DNA of 33,537 nucleotides, taken from a virus. Positions 15,600-23,391 of this stretch are shown here, piece after piece; the stretch's first letter is position 1, and each line of letters opens with the position of its first letter. Made by a program: the position numbers and the translations under genes. The notes under the pieces are model-generated. The model did not search any database. It was not told the DNA's origin and was given only the letters and a program-made list of their open reading frames with translations. Where the stretch lies: IMG/VR virus record IMGVR_UViG_3300022208_000018, positions 1-33,537 of that record; one strand, 5' to 3'.

Positions 15600-16643
15600 T
15601 TAGGCTCCCTGTTGAGTGTGTTGATTATTGGTGTTTTTGGCGGCCAGGTATTTTTCTTTGGTCAGCCCCAGTTTGGCGGCCACCTCGGATTCGGCCTGAT
15701 TCAGTGCCAGAGTTGCGCCTTCGGGATGCTTTCCGTCCAGGCCGGAGGCGGGAACAATCACCGGCAGGGTTTTGGCCAACTCCCGGAATTTCTCCAGGCC
15801 GCCTTGCTGCTGGCACATCGCCAGATACATCGGGCGGGAAGCCGGGGCGATTTTTCCTTCTTTCGCGGCCGTGTCCAATTCGGTCTCGATGGCGGTCGTA
15901 TGTTTGGCGGCTTGTTCTTGGTTCAGGGCCTTTTCGGCGCTCAAAGCCCGCGCTTCCAGCTTCTTGTGAGACTCCATCGGGACAAACTGAGTCAGGTCTG
16001 GGGTCTGGACTTGGTTTAAAGCCAACTCGGCTTTACTCTTGCTTTCCTTCAGGGCACTCACGGCGTTCACGGCTTCCGCTTCGGTGGCGGCCTCAGGCAC
16101 ACCCAAGGCATGGCACAACTGTTTCGGGAGCATTCCATTCTCCGATTGAGTTACAGCCCCGGCTTGATTCAGCGCCTTCATGGGCAGGTTGGGTTTGTTG
16201 GTCATTGTCGCAGATGACATCCTCAGGATGCGTTTGTTGTTGTCAGCCCAAAACACAGGGGAAATGTAGCGATACTCCTTCCCCCTTAAGACATCCTTGC
16301 CTTTTGGTGTCCACTCTACTCGGCCCCAGATGGACCCGCCCTCTCTCACCTCCAGGCGGTTAATCCAACCTGCGGCAGGCGCTTCTATTTGTGGGGTTTC
16401 GACAGCGTGGAAAAAGTCAACCACCATCTCGGTGTTTCTTGCCTTAAAGGCGCTCACAATGGCGTCCGGGTTATCGTTTATCCAGGTACGGCCATCCACC
16501 CCAACAATAGTACGTCCCGCCGGGATCAATTCGATTTCCGTGGGCAGTTCCCCTTCCGAAGATGTATTCAAAGCCAAAAACAGATTGCCTGTTTGACTTT
16601 GCTCCGGACTGGCTTGTGCTTGTGTTGGGTGGTTCGTACTCAT
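15600..16643 (-). CDS. prohead protease with C-terminal scaffold (Mu I/Z-like)
   Basis: The 347-residue protein is a Mu I-type protease. Residues 30-150 hold the family block (PTEIELIPAG, GRTWIND, VVDFFHA with probable catalytic H79, YRYISPVFWAD, ATMTNKPNLP). Residues 155-347 are helical, Gln/Glu/Ala/Lys-rich scaffold, matching the Z part of Mu. The ATG at 16643 is chosen because homology starts there; the frame stays open to 16919 but that extension is Pro/Phe-rich and unlike protein. The motif ALN[TQ] occurs at 24, 157, 208, 239 and 313, possibly autocleavage sites. It follows a 450-base gap and is probably the first gene of a late head operon. Confidence 0.88.
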   Translation of the reverse strand: MSTNHPTQAQASPEQSQTGNLFLALNTSSEGELPTEIELIPAGRTIVGVDGRTWINDNPDAIVSAFKARNTEMVVDFFHAVETPQIEAPAAGWINRLEVREGGSIWGRVEWTPKGKDVLRGKEYRYISPVFWADNNKRILRMSSATMTNKPNLPMKALNQAGAVTQSENGMLPKQLCHALGVPEAATEAEAVNAVSALKESKSKAELALNQVQTPDLTQFVPMESHKKLEARALSAEKALNQEQAAKHTTAIETELDTAAKEGKIAPASRPMYLAMCQQQGGLEKFRELAKTLPVIVPASGLDGKHPEGATLALNQAESEVAAKLGLTKEKYLAAKNTNNQHTQQGA

Positions 16644-16669
16644 GTTCCCCAGGTTAGGGAGGCAGACAT

Positions 16670-16699
16670 GGGAAATAAACCCGGACGGGCGACCGGGTA
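16670..16699 (-). terminator. hairpin element shared with the endolysin upstream region, copy 2
   Basis: The 19 bases gggaaataaacccggacgg (16670-16688) are identical to 23338-23356, and the ccgggta that closes the stem is also shared. On the minus strand it reads as a 6-bp stem (acccgg/ccgggt) followed by TTATTTCCC, which resembles an intrinsic terminator. It lies only 27 bases before the protease start, so it could be an attenuator or a part of a late promoter rather than a plain terminator. Confidence 0.55.
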
Positions 16700-16943
16700 A
16701 AAACAAACGGCCGCTGGGGAGCGGTCTATGGGCGGGGATAATGGAGGAGATACATGATAGCGGCTGGGGAATCAAGCGGAGGGGGAAAACAGAGCGGGCG
16801 GGGAAAGGGGGGCCGGGAAAACCGTAAAAACCCGGAGGCGGGAAGTTGCCCCCTAAAACCCCCGTAAACGGTTTTTGGGGTAAAATTGGCAGTAGGGTTG
16901 CTTTGCGCTGGGAACGCAAAATCTAAACGGGGTCTAAACGCCA

Positions 16944-16970
16944 ATTATGGGGTATTGCCGAGCGGGTCAA
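16944..16970 (-). promoter_or_regulatory. possible sigma-70-like promoter for the head operon
   Basis: On the minus strand TTGACC (16970-16965) is followed after 15 bases by CATAAT (16949-16944). The hexamers are good but the spacing is short. It points towards the protease gene, in the position of Mu PI. A late promoter driven by a Mor/C protein would need no good -35 box, so this may be a constitutive or fortuitous site. Confidence 0.25.
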
Positions 16971-17027
16971 GAAGGGGTATCGTGAGGATGGCGGGTGTGA
17001 CACGGTGATATTCTCCCGACCGTAGCA

Positions 17028-17102
17028 CGGGCGCAAGCCCGGAGCGCCATGTGGGGTTTCCGCGAAAGCGGGCTGGGAGGCCCCACCACCCGCTTATTTT
17101 TT
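17028..17102 (+). ncRNA. tandem GNRA-loop hairpins followed by a T-tract (possible plus-strand RNA/terminator)
   Basis: Read on the plus strand, 17028-17041 is cgggc-gcaa-gcccg and 17060-17071 is ccgc-gaaa-gcgg, both capped by GNRA tetraloops. The second lies inside an outer gtgggg/ccccac stem (17051-17056, 17081-17086). An alternative stem gcggg/cccgc (17068-17093) runs straight into ttattttttggtttttt. GNRA loops exist only in plus-strand RNA. The T-tract, however, is also the Lys codons at the end of the MuF gene, so the terminator reading may be fortuitous. No matching plus-strand gene is known. Confidence 0.3.
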
Positions 17103-18290
17103 GGTTTTTTGTTTCAGTCTCTGAAGTTCACGGTCTCTTTTGGCTATATCACTGGATAGCCGCCGGAAACTGGTCAAAAACGTGTCTGTTCCTGTTTTTG
17201 CCGCTTTGACCACACTGACATAGCCGTCCTTTTCCAATACAAATATCAGGCTGTTCGGCCTGTCCTGGATGACTTCTCCTCGTTCAATTGTCTCCTGTAC
17301 CCAGGAGTATTCGCTGAGATGGATGTCCGGATGATTCTGTCTCTGCTTTTTCAGGGTGTCTGGGGAAATCCTGACCACCTGTTCGTTTGTTGCGATACGC
17401 CCAGCCTGGGCTTCATCCAAAATCCCCACCGGCATATCCCCTTGAGGTTTTTCGGCCCAAAGGCCGAATACCTCGCTTTTCACCACCTGCCGGACGGCCT
17501 GGGCCGCCGCCTGATGCAGCCCCGCCGCCGCCGCTGTGTTCAATTTTTGAGTCAGAGCGGCCTGCGGAATCGCCCGCCGGGCCTTGCCGGGATTAATGTC
17601 AAAGCCGGGGTCTATGCCCTTCGGCACCCGCTCAACCTGGCCGGTGCGTTTGTTCGTCCAGTTGACGTATTCCACCGTGGGGCTGGGGGACACCTTCCAG
17701 CCACGCCGTCCGGCCTCGCCCTCTGACACTTGGCGCACCCAGCATTTGCACCGCCAGCCGTTGGGCGGGAAGTGTGTGTTCCAAAATGGGTCATCGGCGG
17801 GCAGCAGGGTACCGTCCAAAACCACGTGCTGGGGCCGGTGGCGCAGAGACGGCCCCAGGCCGTAGATGAGATAAGGGAGAAACTCCTTGGTGCGTTGGAT
17901 GCGTTCCCACTGGCCTGCGGCGCGGGCCGTGCGAAGATTGGTGTCGTAGATGATTTTCAGGCGGCGGGGCGACCCCAGCTGCACCGGGAGTGTTTCCCCG
18001 GTCTTGGGGTCGGTCATGGTCTTCACGCCCCACCAGCCCAGCCGTTGCAAGGCGGGAGTCAAATCCCTCTTAAACTGGGCCAGGGTGCGCCCTTCGGCCA
18101 GGGCGCGGTCCACCTCTCCCCGGATGGCCGTCAGCACATCCAGGCTCCCGGCCTTGGCCACGGTAAAAGCCGCCGCGTGTTCCTCCCGCCACACGTCCCG
18201 GAAATCAAACGATGGTTTGAACCCCTTAGCCCGGAAGTAATCCAGGGCTTCTTTGGGCGGGGCGGGATTGAACGTGAACGTGTCGGCCAT
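17094..18290 (-). CDS. MuF head morphogenesis protein with a C-terminal nuclease-toxin-like domain
   Basis: The 398-residue protein has the Mu F/SPP1 gp7 domain over about residues 1-200. Marks are NLRTARAAGQWERIQ (118-132), the HFPPNGWRCKCWV block (173-185) and flanking VLDGTLLPADDPFW. These minor head proteins are packaged near the portal. Residues about 285-385 form a separate unit (VVRISPDTLKKQRQNHPDIHLSEY, RGEVIQDRPNSLIFVLEKDGY, KAAKTGTDTFLTSFRRLS) that resembles phage barnase/EndoU/colicin-E5-like (PBECR) nucleases known as MuF polymorphic toxins. Conserved H320, H324, K362 and S374-R377 would be the catalytic candidates. No immunity gene is obvious downstream. Activity is inferred by pattern only. 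Confidence 0.85.
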   Translation of the reverse strand: MADTFTFNPAPPKEALDYFRAKGFKPSFDFRDVWREEHAAAFTVAKAGSLDVLTAIRGEVDRALAEGRTLAQFKRDLTPALQRLGWWGVKTMTDPKTGETLPVQLGSPRRLKIIYDTNLRTARAAGQWERIQRTKEFLPYLIYGLGPSLRHRPQHVVLDGTLLPADDPFWNTHFPPNGWRCKCWVRQVSEGEAGRRGWKVSPSPTVEYVNWTNKRTGQVERVPKGIDPGFDINPGKARRAIPQAALTQKLNTAAAAGLHQAAAQAVRQVVKSEVFGLWAEKPQGDMPVGILDEAQAGRIATNEQVVRISPDTLKKQRQNHPDIHLSEYSWVQETIERGEVIQDRPNSLIFVLEKDGYVSVVKAAKTGTDTFLTSFRRLSSDIAKRDRELQRLKQKTKK

Positions 18291-18296
18291 GCCGCC

Positions 18297-19880
18297 TCAG
18301 GGTTTGTCGGTGGCCGCGCCAAGCCCACGGGCTTTGAACCCGCTCCGGGCCAGGGCATCCATCAGTTTTTGCAGGTCCATCTCCGGGACAATCTTTACGA
18401 GTCCGTTCAAAATTTCTTCATAACTGCTGGCGTTTTCGATGAGCACCCGCACGGGGGCCAGCATGGGGGCCATCTGTTCTTCCCATTCGGCCAGTTCTTC
18501 CTCTGCCAGGGCATCCATCTGGTCAGGCGCATCAGTTTGGGAGACCCCGGCTGTGTTCAGGGCGACCCCACTGGAACAGGAACAGACCGGGCAGGCGTGG
18601 CCGTGCCGATGGGGCTGCGCCTGATTCAGCGCGGGGGTCTGAGGGCTGACACCCAACAGTTCCTCTCCTTCGTCCGGGTCGGACAGCGCCAACTTGTCGC
18701 GGATTTCTGCCGCCGACACCCTCAAACCCAACGGCACCAACTTGGCCAGGTTGTCGCTGAGGGTTTTGGTATCGTCTGGTTTTGGCACAGGCAATGTAAT
18801 GCGAGGATAAATTTCCCGGGGGCCGTGGTTCAAATCAACAAATGGGCGCACCAAATACAAATTTAGCGTGCTGGCCAGATGCTTGGCGTCAAATTCAACA
18901 ATGTCCATCCGGACATCATTGTGCACCTTGGCCTGCGCCATACTCGATCCGTCATCAACCGTCATGGTTTGGCCCAAAACAGCTTTGCTGATCTGCTTGT
19001 CGGCAAAATTGGCCAGGTGTTCATAGATATCCGCGCCTGTGCCTTTGGCCGCCTCTTGAAACACAATATCCATCGAAGCCGGGATGATTCCGGCCGCGTC
19101 AACGCCGATGTCCTTCACGGCCTGGAGCAAGGTCCGTTTGTCGGCTTCGGTGGCCCCGTTTTGATATTTCCCCAGGCGCAGGGGCATCCCAAATATTTCA
19201 ACAAATTGAACCCAGTCTTTGAGATCATAGGATTTGATCAGATACAACCAGGCGGCCAGGCGGGCCAGCCCGCCACGGATTGGTAGACCGGCTTTTAGAT
19301 TCGGCTGGTGAATTAAAAACTTGAACGGAGGCAGAGGGTCGCCCTCAAAACGGCCAAACCTCCGTAAACGCAACTCCTTACCGGTTTCCCGGTCATAAAC
19401 AAAATGCCGGGGGTCCCGCCAAATATACTGGACGGGCGTAAATTTTTTGGCGGATGTTGACCAGATGATTTCCACGACCGAAAAACCTTTTCCTAAGGCG
19501 TCCAGCAAATCCATTTCCAGGTTGCCGAAGGCGGGGTTGGAAATAATTTCCCTGATCTCATCGGCCAGGGCCACGTCAGTTTTGTCTTCGCTGGCGGCGA
19601 TCACCACCGGCTCCAGCCCGGCCACCGCCATTTTTCGGGTGGCCAGAGCGCTCCGGTAATGGCCATCCCGCTCCTCCATTTCTTCGGCCAATGTCAGATA
19701 ATCGTGGATGTCTCCGTGGATGGCCGCGTGGAGCACCTGTCCCAGCCGGTAGGGGGTTATCCCGTCAGCAGCGGTGTCTGTCCACGGCTGGCGCACTTCG
19801 GTGACCGCCGGGGTGACCACCTCGTTTTTCAGATCGGACAGCCGCACCGGGCGGCCGTCAGGTCCATAAAGATCAGCCAT
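18297..19880 (-). CDS. portal protein (Mu gp29, DUF935)
   Basis: The 527-residue protein matches the DUF935 portal family. It starts GPDGRPVRLSDLKNEVVTP, then GITPYRLGQVLHAAIHGD, the SALATRKMAVAGLEP block, and the Trp/Asp-rich KDWVQFVEIFGMPLRLGKY core (221-239). It forms the dodecameric DNA gate. AAAGGAGG six bases upstream selects the ATG at 19880; it overlaps the terminase stop as TGATG. The C-terminal linker has two ALN motifs (417-419, 440-442) that flank a His/Cys cluster, HRHGHACPVCSC (424-435), a possible metal site or cleaved linker. Confidence 0.93.
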   Translation of the reverse strand: MADLYGPDGRPVRLSDLKNEVVTPAVTEVRQPWTDTAADGITPYRLGQVLHAAIHGDIHDYLTLAEEMEERDGHYRSALATRKMAVAGLEPVVIAASEDKTDVALADEIREIISNPAFGNLEMDLLDALGKGFSVVEIIWSTSAKKFTPVQYIWRDPRHFVYDRETGKELRLRRFGRFEGDPLPPFKFLIHQPNLKAGLPIRGGLARLAAWLYLIKSYDLKDWVQFVEIFGMPLRLGKYQNGATEADKRTLLQAVKDIGVDAAGIIPASMDIVFQEAAKGTGADIYEHLANFADKQISKAVLGQTMTVDDGSSMAQAKVHNDVRMDIVEFDAKHLASTLNLYLVRPFVDLNHGPREIYPRITLPVPKPDDTKTLSDNLAKLVPLGLRVSAAEIRDKLALSDPDEGEELLGVSPQTPALNQAQPHRHGHACPVCSCSSGVALNTAGVSQTDAPDQMDALAEEELAEWEEQMAPMLAPVRVLIENASSYEEILNGLVKIVPEMDLQKLMDALARSGFKARGLGAATDKP

Positions 19881-21388
19881 CACCATCCTCCTTTTGTTCC
19901 GTGACCGGCGATGTTGGCCCACCGGCCTGGCCGGTCATCCTGATCCGGTCCGTGTTGTTTTTTCTCCCCGTAGGCCGATGTCCATCCGTATTCCACCGCA
20001 CCCTGGCGGCTGGCAAAGTGGGCCAGGGCAATAGCAATCCCGGAATCCGCATGGCGGGGTTGTCCATCAGCGCCGTTTTGCCCATCCCGTTCCGGCGGCT
20101 TGGAAATGCCCTTCACCACCCGGAAGGCCAACAGGTCGTTCAGCAAATCGGCATGAGCCGGGAGTTCAATTGACCCGTCCTCAAACGCCTGTTTGAGGGG
20201 GGCCATCTGATCTCGGTACCATGGTTCAGATAGTTTCACCCGGTGGATCATCCCGCCGCCGAATCGTTGCGCGGTGGATTCGGCAATGTCGGCCCCGATG
20301 CCCGTGGAATCTATGGCCCCGCCGGAAAAACGGGGCAGACGCTCCACTAAGTGACGCAGCACCTGCTTCTGCTGGGCGAAAGGCACCCGGCGCATCTCGA
20401 TCACGAAGGGAAACCGGCGAACCAACAAGCGGGAGACCTGGCACGGGGCAATGGCCGACAGGTCATGCTCCCGGCCAATGTCCATGCCGAAATGGCTTGG
20501 AAGTGCACCATCCATATTTTTTAACAGGGGGTCCACTTGGGCGGTCAGCCAGTCGGCGGTTTCCGCCTGGCGCTGGGGCTCCGGAGCAAGATCATATCCG
20601 GGCGGGCATTCCAGGCGCAGCACAGGGCCGGGGCGCATCCGCGCCTCGACCAGCGCCCGGCTCAACCATCTGCCCGACCCCTGGCTGGGGATGCAGAACA
20701 ATTCTTCGTCAGCGTCCGACCCGTAAAAATCGGTCAACTCTTTCCGCCAGGCGGCTTCCGCCTCCCGAGTCCAGGCACGTTCCAATTTTTGGCATATCCG
20801 CTGGTACAAGCCGTCTCGCAGAGCGTCATCCAGGGTGATCTTGTGGTGACTGTACGGTCTGACCCCCGCCAAAATGTCCCGGACCAATTGATTGAACGGG
20901 TTTCCGTCTCCGTTGTGGGTGGAGATGATCCGCACCTTGCCGCCCCACATCAGCAGGGCGATGGCCGCCTTCAGTAGTTCCCCTAGGTGTTCGTGGAACG
21001 CGGCCTCGTCAATGCAAATTACGCCCTGCTTGCCCCGCAAGTTTGTTGGTCTGCTGGATAACGCGGTGACCCGGAATCCGGACGCCATCTTGATTCGGTA
21101 CGCCAGGATGGACTTGTCTTCATCTTCCAGCACAGTCTCCTCCACGTCTGCCGCCGCCAACTGGTAGGCTTTGGCCCAATCGGCACAGTCGCGCACAAAC
21201 TCCTGGGCCATGTCCTGGTTGTATCCGATGTACCAGTAATCCTGGCCCCCGGCCGTTTCGCTGGCGGCCGCGATCAACGCGGCGTCCCCCGCCTCGGCCC
21301 AAGAAAGGCCAACCCGGCGTCCTTTCTCAGCGGCCTTCACGGGGGACAGGTCTTTCAACCAGCGGCTTTGATAGGGGAGCAGGATCAT
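19880..21388 (-). CDS. terminase large subunit (Mu gp28-like)
   Basis: The 502-residue protein is the packaging ATPase/nuclease. A Walker A variant KGRRVGLSW lies at 22-30, Walker B VICIDEAAF at 123-131, and motif III ISTHNGDGNPF at 155-165. The RNase H-like nuclease has the acidic residues D303 (GMDIGREHD), D360 (AIDSTG) and D448 (RHADSG). It cuts the concatenated host-phage DNA in headful packaging, as Mu does. It overlaps the small-terminase stop by ATGA, with GGAGG directly against the start, so coupled translation is likely. Confidence 0.95.
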   Translation of the reverse strand: MILLPYQSRWLKDLSPVKAAEKGRRVGLSWAEAGDAALIAAASETAGGQDYWYIGYNQDMAQEFVRDCADWAKAYQLAAADVEETVLEDEDKSILAYRIKMASGFRVTALSSRPTNLRGKQGVICIDEAAFHEHLGELLKAAIALLMWGGKVRIISTHNGDGNPFNQLVRDILAGVRPYSHHKITLDDALRDGLYQRICQKLERAWTREAEAAWRKELTDFYGSDADEELFCIPSQGSGRWLSRALVEARMRPGPVLRLECPPGYDLAPEPQRQAETADWLTAQVDPLLKNMDGALPSHFGMDIGREHDLSAIAPCQVSRLLVRRFPFVIEMRRVPFAQQKQVLRHLVERLPRFSGGAIDSTGIGADIAESTAQRFGGGMIHRVKLSEPWYRDQMAPLKQAFEDGSIELPAHADLLNDLLAFRVVKGISKPPERDGQNGADGQPRHADSGIAIALAHFASRQGAVEYGWTSAYGEKKQHGPDQDDRPGRWANIAGHGTKGGW

Positions 21389-21909
21389 CCTCCGGCCCCC
21401 AACACCCGCTCTCGAATTTCCTTTACTGTTTCTTCACTAAGCCCTTCTTTCCTGGCCTTGATCGCCACATCATCGGCGGCCAGAGCTAAGTTCTTTTTTA
21501 TGGCCGATAATTTGTCTACCAGGGTTTTGTCCGCCGTGCTCAAGTCGCGCATGGCTTTGGCCAGCGCCATCACCTCATGGGGTTTGATGGTCTTGCCTTC
21601 ACCATTCACCGCGGCGATGATGTCAAACACCACCACCCGCAGCATTTCGGCAAGCAGCCGACCCACATCGCCTTCCTCCTTTTCGAGTTTGGTCACCCAA
21701 ACCTTGGCGATCTCCTGGGCCTCTTTGTAACGGGCCATTTGCTCGTTGGCCACTTTGGCGTAGCGCCCCACCGCCGACCGGCTGACCGCCTGGCCGTTTT
21801 GCCGGATGAGGCCGACGATATCATCAATGGTTTTTCCTTCCCGCAGGGCTTCATCCACCGCACGGCGGATTTCTTTGGGGAGAGTTTTCAGGGTGCTCTT
21901 CCGGCCCAT
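21385..21909 (-). CDS. DUF3486 protein, putative small terminase (Mu gp27-like)
   Basis: The 174-residue protein matches DUF3486, the Mu gp27 family. It begins MGRKSTLKTLPKEIRRAVDEAL, followed by a homeodomain-like HTH (TIDDIVGLIRQNGQAVSRSAVGRYAK, about 28-55) and a long helical C-terminus. It is thought to be the DNA-recognition subunit that guides gp28. GGAG five bases upstream favours the ATG at 21909 over a GTG at 21915. Confidence 0.9.
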   Translation of the reverse strand: MGRKSTLKTLPKEIRRAVDEALREGKTIDDIVGLIRQNGQAVSRSAVGRYAKVANEQMARYKEAQEIAKVWVTKLEKEEGDVGRLLAEMLRVVVFDIIAAVNGEGKTIKPHEVMALAKAMRDLSTADKTLVDKLSAIKKNLALAADDVAIKARKEGLSEETVKEIRERVLGAGG

Positions 21910-21911
21910 GT

Positions 21912-22205
21912 TCACTCCGGGGATGGGCGCGCCACGCCGGGGATGATGGCCAGGCCGTTGGCGGCTTCGATGCCTCGTTGGGTGATCTGGGCGGTAGACA
22001 ATCCCCCGCCGGTAGTCAGGGATACCAGCCCCTGCTCGGCCAGCCAGGCCAGTTCAACGGTCACCTGGTCGGCGGTGGCGGGTACCCCGGTCTTCGGCAT
22101 GGCGGCGGCTAAAATGTGCTGGCCCGCCGTGTAACCGGGGGTTGCGTTCAGCAACTTCAGGATTTCCAGGCGGCGGTGTGCCCGCAAGGTTTCGTGGTAG
22201 CTCAT
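21912..22205 (-). CDS. VpaChn25_0724-type small helix-turn-helix protein (Mu gp26-like)
   Basis: The 97-residue protein has the family's start SYHETLRAHRRLEILKLL and the core VTVELAWLAEQGLVSL, a winged-helix pattern. It sits always between DUF2730 and DUF3486 genes in Mu-like phages. The role is unknown, perhaps in packaging control. It overlaps its upstream neighbour by 4 bases. Confidence 0.88.
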   Translation of the reverse strand: MSYHETLRAHRRLEILKLLNATPGYTAGQHILAAAMPKTGVPATADQVTVELAWLAEQGLVSLTTGGGLSTAQITQRGIEAANGLAIIPGVARPSPE

Positions 22206-22498
22206 TCTCGATTCAGCAGATGTTCATTCATGATATCCACGGCTCGTTTTAGGCCGGACATAGATCCGGACAATTCCCGCAGGTCACCGTGGACCTGACC
22301 AACCCGGTCCGCCAACAACCGAAAATCCTCTTTGGTCGGCGCGTGTTTGATTTCGATTTCCACCCGGTCCATGCGGCTTTCCAGGCTGCCGATTTGGTCC
22401 ACCGTGGCTTGGTGCCTCCGGCTTATCCAGGCGTATACGCCAATCAAAAACGAAAATGCCCCTTGAGCAAAATCCAACCAGAACCGGTTGTCCATCAT
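22202..22498 (-). CDS. DUF2730 membrane/coiled-coil protein (Mu gp25-like)
   Basis: The 98-residue protein has one N-terminal membrane helix (about 6-24, WLDFAQGAFSFLIGVYAWI) and a long coiled coil (about 35-90). It is the DUF2730 type that lies next to the lysis genes in Mu-like phages. A part in lysis, or as an inner spanin, is possible but untested. It overlaps the holin gene by ATGA. Confidence 0.85.
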   Translation of the reverse strand: MMDNRFWLDFAQGAFSFLIGVYAWISRRHQATVDQIGSLESRMDRVEIEIKHAPTKEDFRLLADRVGQVHGDLRELSGSMSGLKRAVDIMNEHLLNRE

Positions 22499-22902
22499 TC
22501 CCTCCCCTTAATAGCTCCGGTCACTGACGGGGTGATCTTTTCCAGGCTTCGTCCAATGGTGTAGCCTCCGAAGCCGATCTGCAGGAGCGTCCAGGCGTCC
22601 GGGGCAAGTCGGTTGGGCAGCACCCCAAAAGAGTCCAGGGTCACCAGACCCAGGAATATCCACATGGAGACAGGCCGCCAGGACCGCTGGAGCCAGTTTC
22701 CGCCCTGGGCGTCTGCTAGATTGATGGCGGCCTGGGCTTGGGCCACCTGCCCTTGGAGTTGGATGATTTCTGCGCTCACTTGAGCCTGGATTTTATCCAA
22801 CTCCGCCTGAGCTTTTTTCTGTTCAACCTCGTTTGGAAACAGGTTGATAATCAGGTCTGCGGCTGGTTTGAATAAACCGGCAATGGTTTCCAGCGGGCTC
22901 AT
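22495..22902 (-). CDS. 3TM-type holin
   Basis: The 135-residue protein matches the GTA/3TM holin family. An amphipathic N-terminus (about 1-24) and a coiled region precede the characteristic NWLQRSWRPVSMWIFLGLV (69-87), and the C-terminus has IGFGGYTIGRSLEK. It forms pores in the inner membrane that release the endolysin. It overlaps the endolysin gene and the DUF2730 gene by 4 bases each, forming a tight lysis cassette. Confidence 0.9.
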   Translation of the reverse strand: MSPLETIAGLFKPAADLIINLFPNEVEQKKAQAELDKIQAQVSAEIIQLQGQVAQAQAAINLADAQGGNWLQRSWRPVSMWIFLGLVTLDSFGVLPNRLAPDAWTLLQIGFGGYTIGRSLEKITPSVTGAIKGRE

Positions 22903-23288
22903 TTTTCCTCCAATTGAAAGTGGGGGCCGTCGAAAAACTTATCGGGAACCCCGTCACGGTCCCAATCACCGCCCCAGGTGATAGAGATTCCCAGCGTTGC
23001 CGCAACCCCAAGCACAAAATGAGCAAATTCGATAAAACGTGAGCGGTCGGCCCAATCCAAGGGGAACGGAGCCACGTCAGCGGCCAGGCTGGGCAGGGCA
23101 TTGTGTCTGCTCTTGGGCCACGGAGTTTTGCTGTGACCTTCGGCCACGGCCTGATCTTGCTCGGCCTGGGTTCGATGGCCGCACAACACCGTGCAGTCGC
23201 GGTGTTTGATGACCTCCGTGAACAACCGCTGCAAGTCGGGGTGGCAGGTGGACAGACGGGCCAGGCTTTGAGGGGAAAACGTGGACAT
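22899..23288 (-). CDS. endolysin, M15-family L-alanyl-D-glutamate peptidase
   Basis: The 129-residue enzyme cuts the peptide of peptidoglycan. GHRTQAEQD (37-45) is the family's start of the active site. The zinc ligands are H62 (SRHN), D71 (LAADVAPF) and H123 (GPHF). The ATG at 23288 has AAGGAG at good distance; a longer in-frame version would run through the hairpin at 23347-23366 and is rejected. There is no signal peptide, so it depends on the holin. It replaces the lysozyme-type Lys of Mu. Confidence 0.93.
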   Translation of the reverse strand: MSTFSPQSLARLSTCHPDLQRLFTEVIKHRDCTVLCGHRTQAEQDQAVAEGHSKTPWPKSRHNALPSLAADVAPFPLDWADRSRFIEFAHFVLGVAATLGISITWGGDWDRDGVPDKFFDGPHFQLEEK

Positions 23289-23337
23289 GCGGGCTCCTTG
23301 CGGTGAGGGTTTCCGCAAGGGTACGGCTGGTAAAGGA

Positions 23338-23366
23338 GGGAAATAAACCCGGACGGCTGTCCGGGT
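23338..23366 (-). terminator. hairpin element shared with the protease upstream region, copy 1
   Basis: On the minus strand an 8-bp perfect stem (acccggac/gtccgggt, loop of 4; 23366-23347) is followed by TTATTTCCC. This resembles an intrinsic terminator for the middle operon that ends with the membrane protein at 23392. The flanking 19 bases are identical to those at 16670-16688. It lies 50 bases before the endolysin start, so the late promoter would have to overlap it or lie between. Confidence 0.6.
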
Positions 23367-23391
23367 AAGGGGGGAAGGGCTAAGTTTCTCT

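Larger units (their letters stand above)
16644..17093. other. 450-base non-coding, hairpin-rich gap between MuF and protease genes
   Basis: This is the longest intergenic stretch in the phage. No frame in it looks like protein. It holds the hairpin element shared with the endolysin upstream region (16670-16699), A/C-rich inverted repeats (aaaaccgt at 16819-16826 with acggtttt at 16869), a tttgcg/cgcaaa hairpin (16902-16920), a possible promoter (16944-16970) and two GNRA-loop hairpins (17028-17071). Mu has gene G at this place. It probably contains the late promoter of the head operon; an RNA gene is also possible. Confidence 0.6.

Noticed and set aside
16644-16919. N-terminal extension of the protease
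   Set aside because: The extra 92 residues are Pro/Phe/Leu-rich, cross the hairpin element and have no family counterpart; homology starts at 16643.
17028-17093. tRNA gene
   Set aside because: Hairpins are present but there is no cloverleaf, T-loop consensus or acceptor stem.
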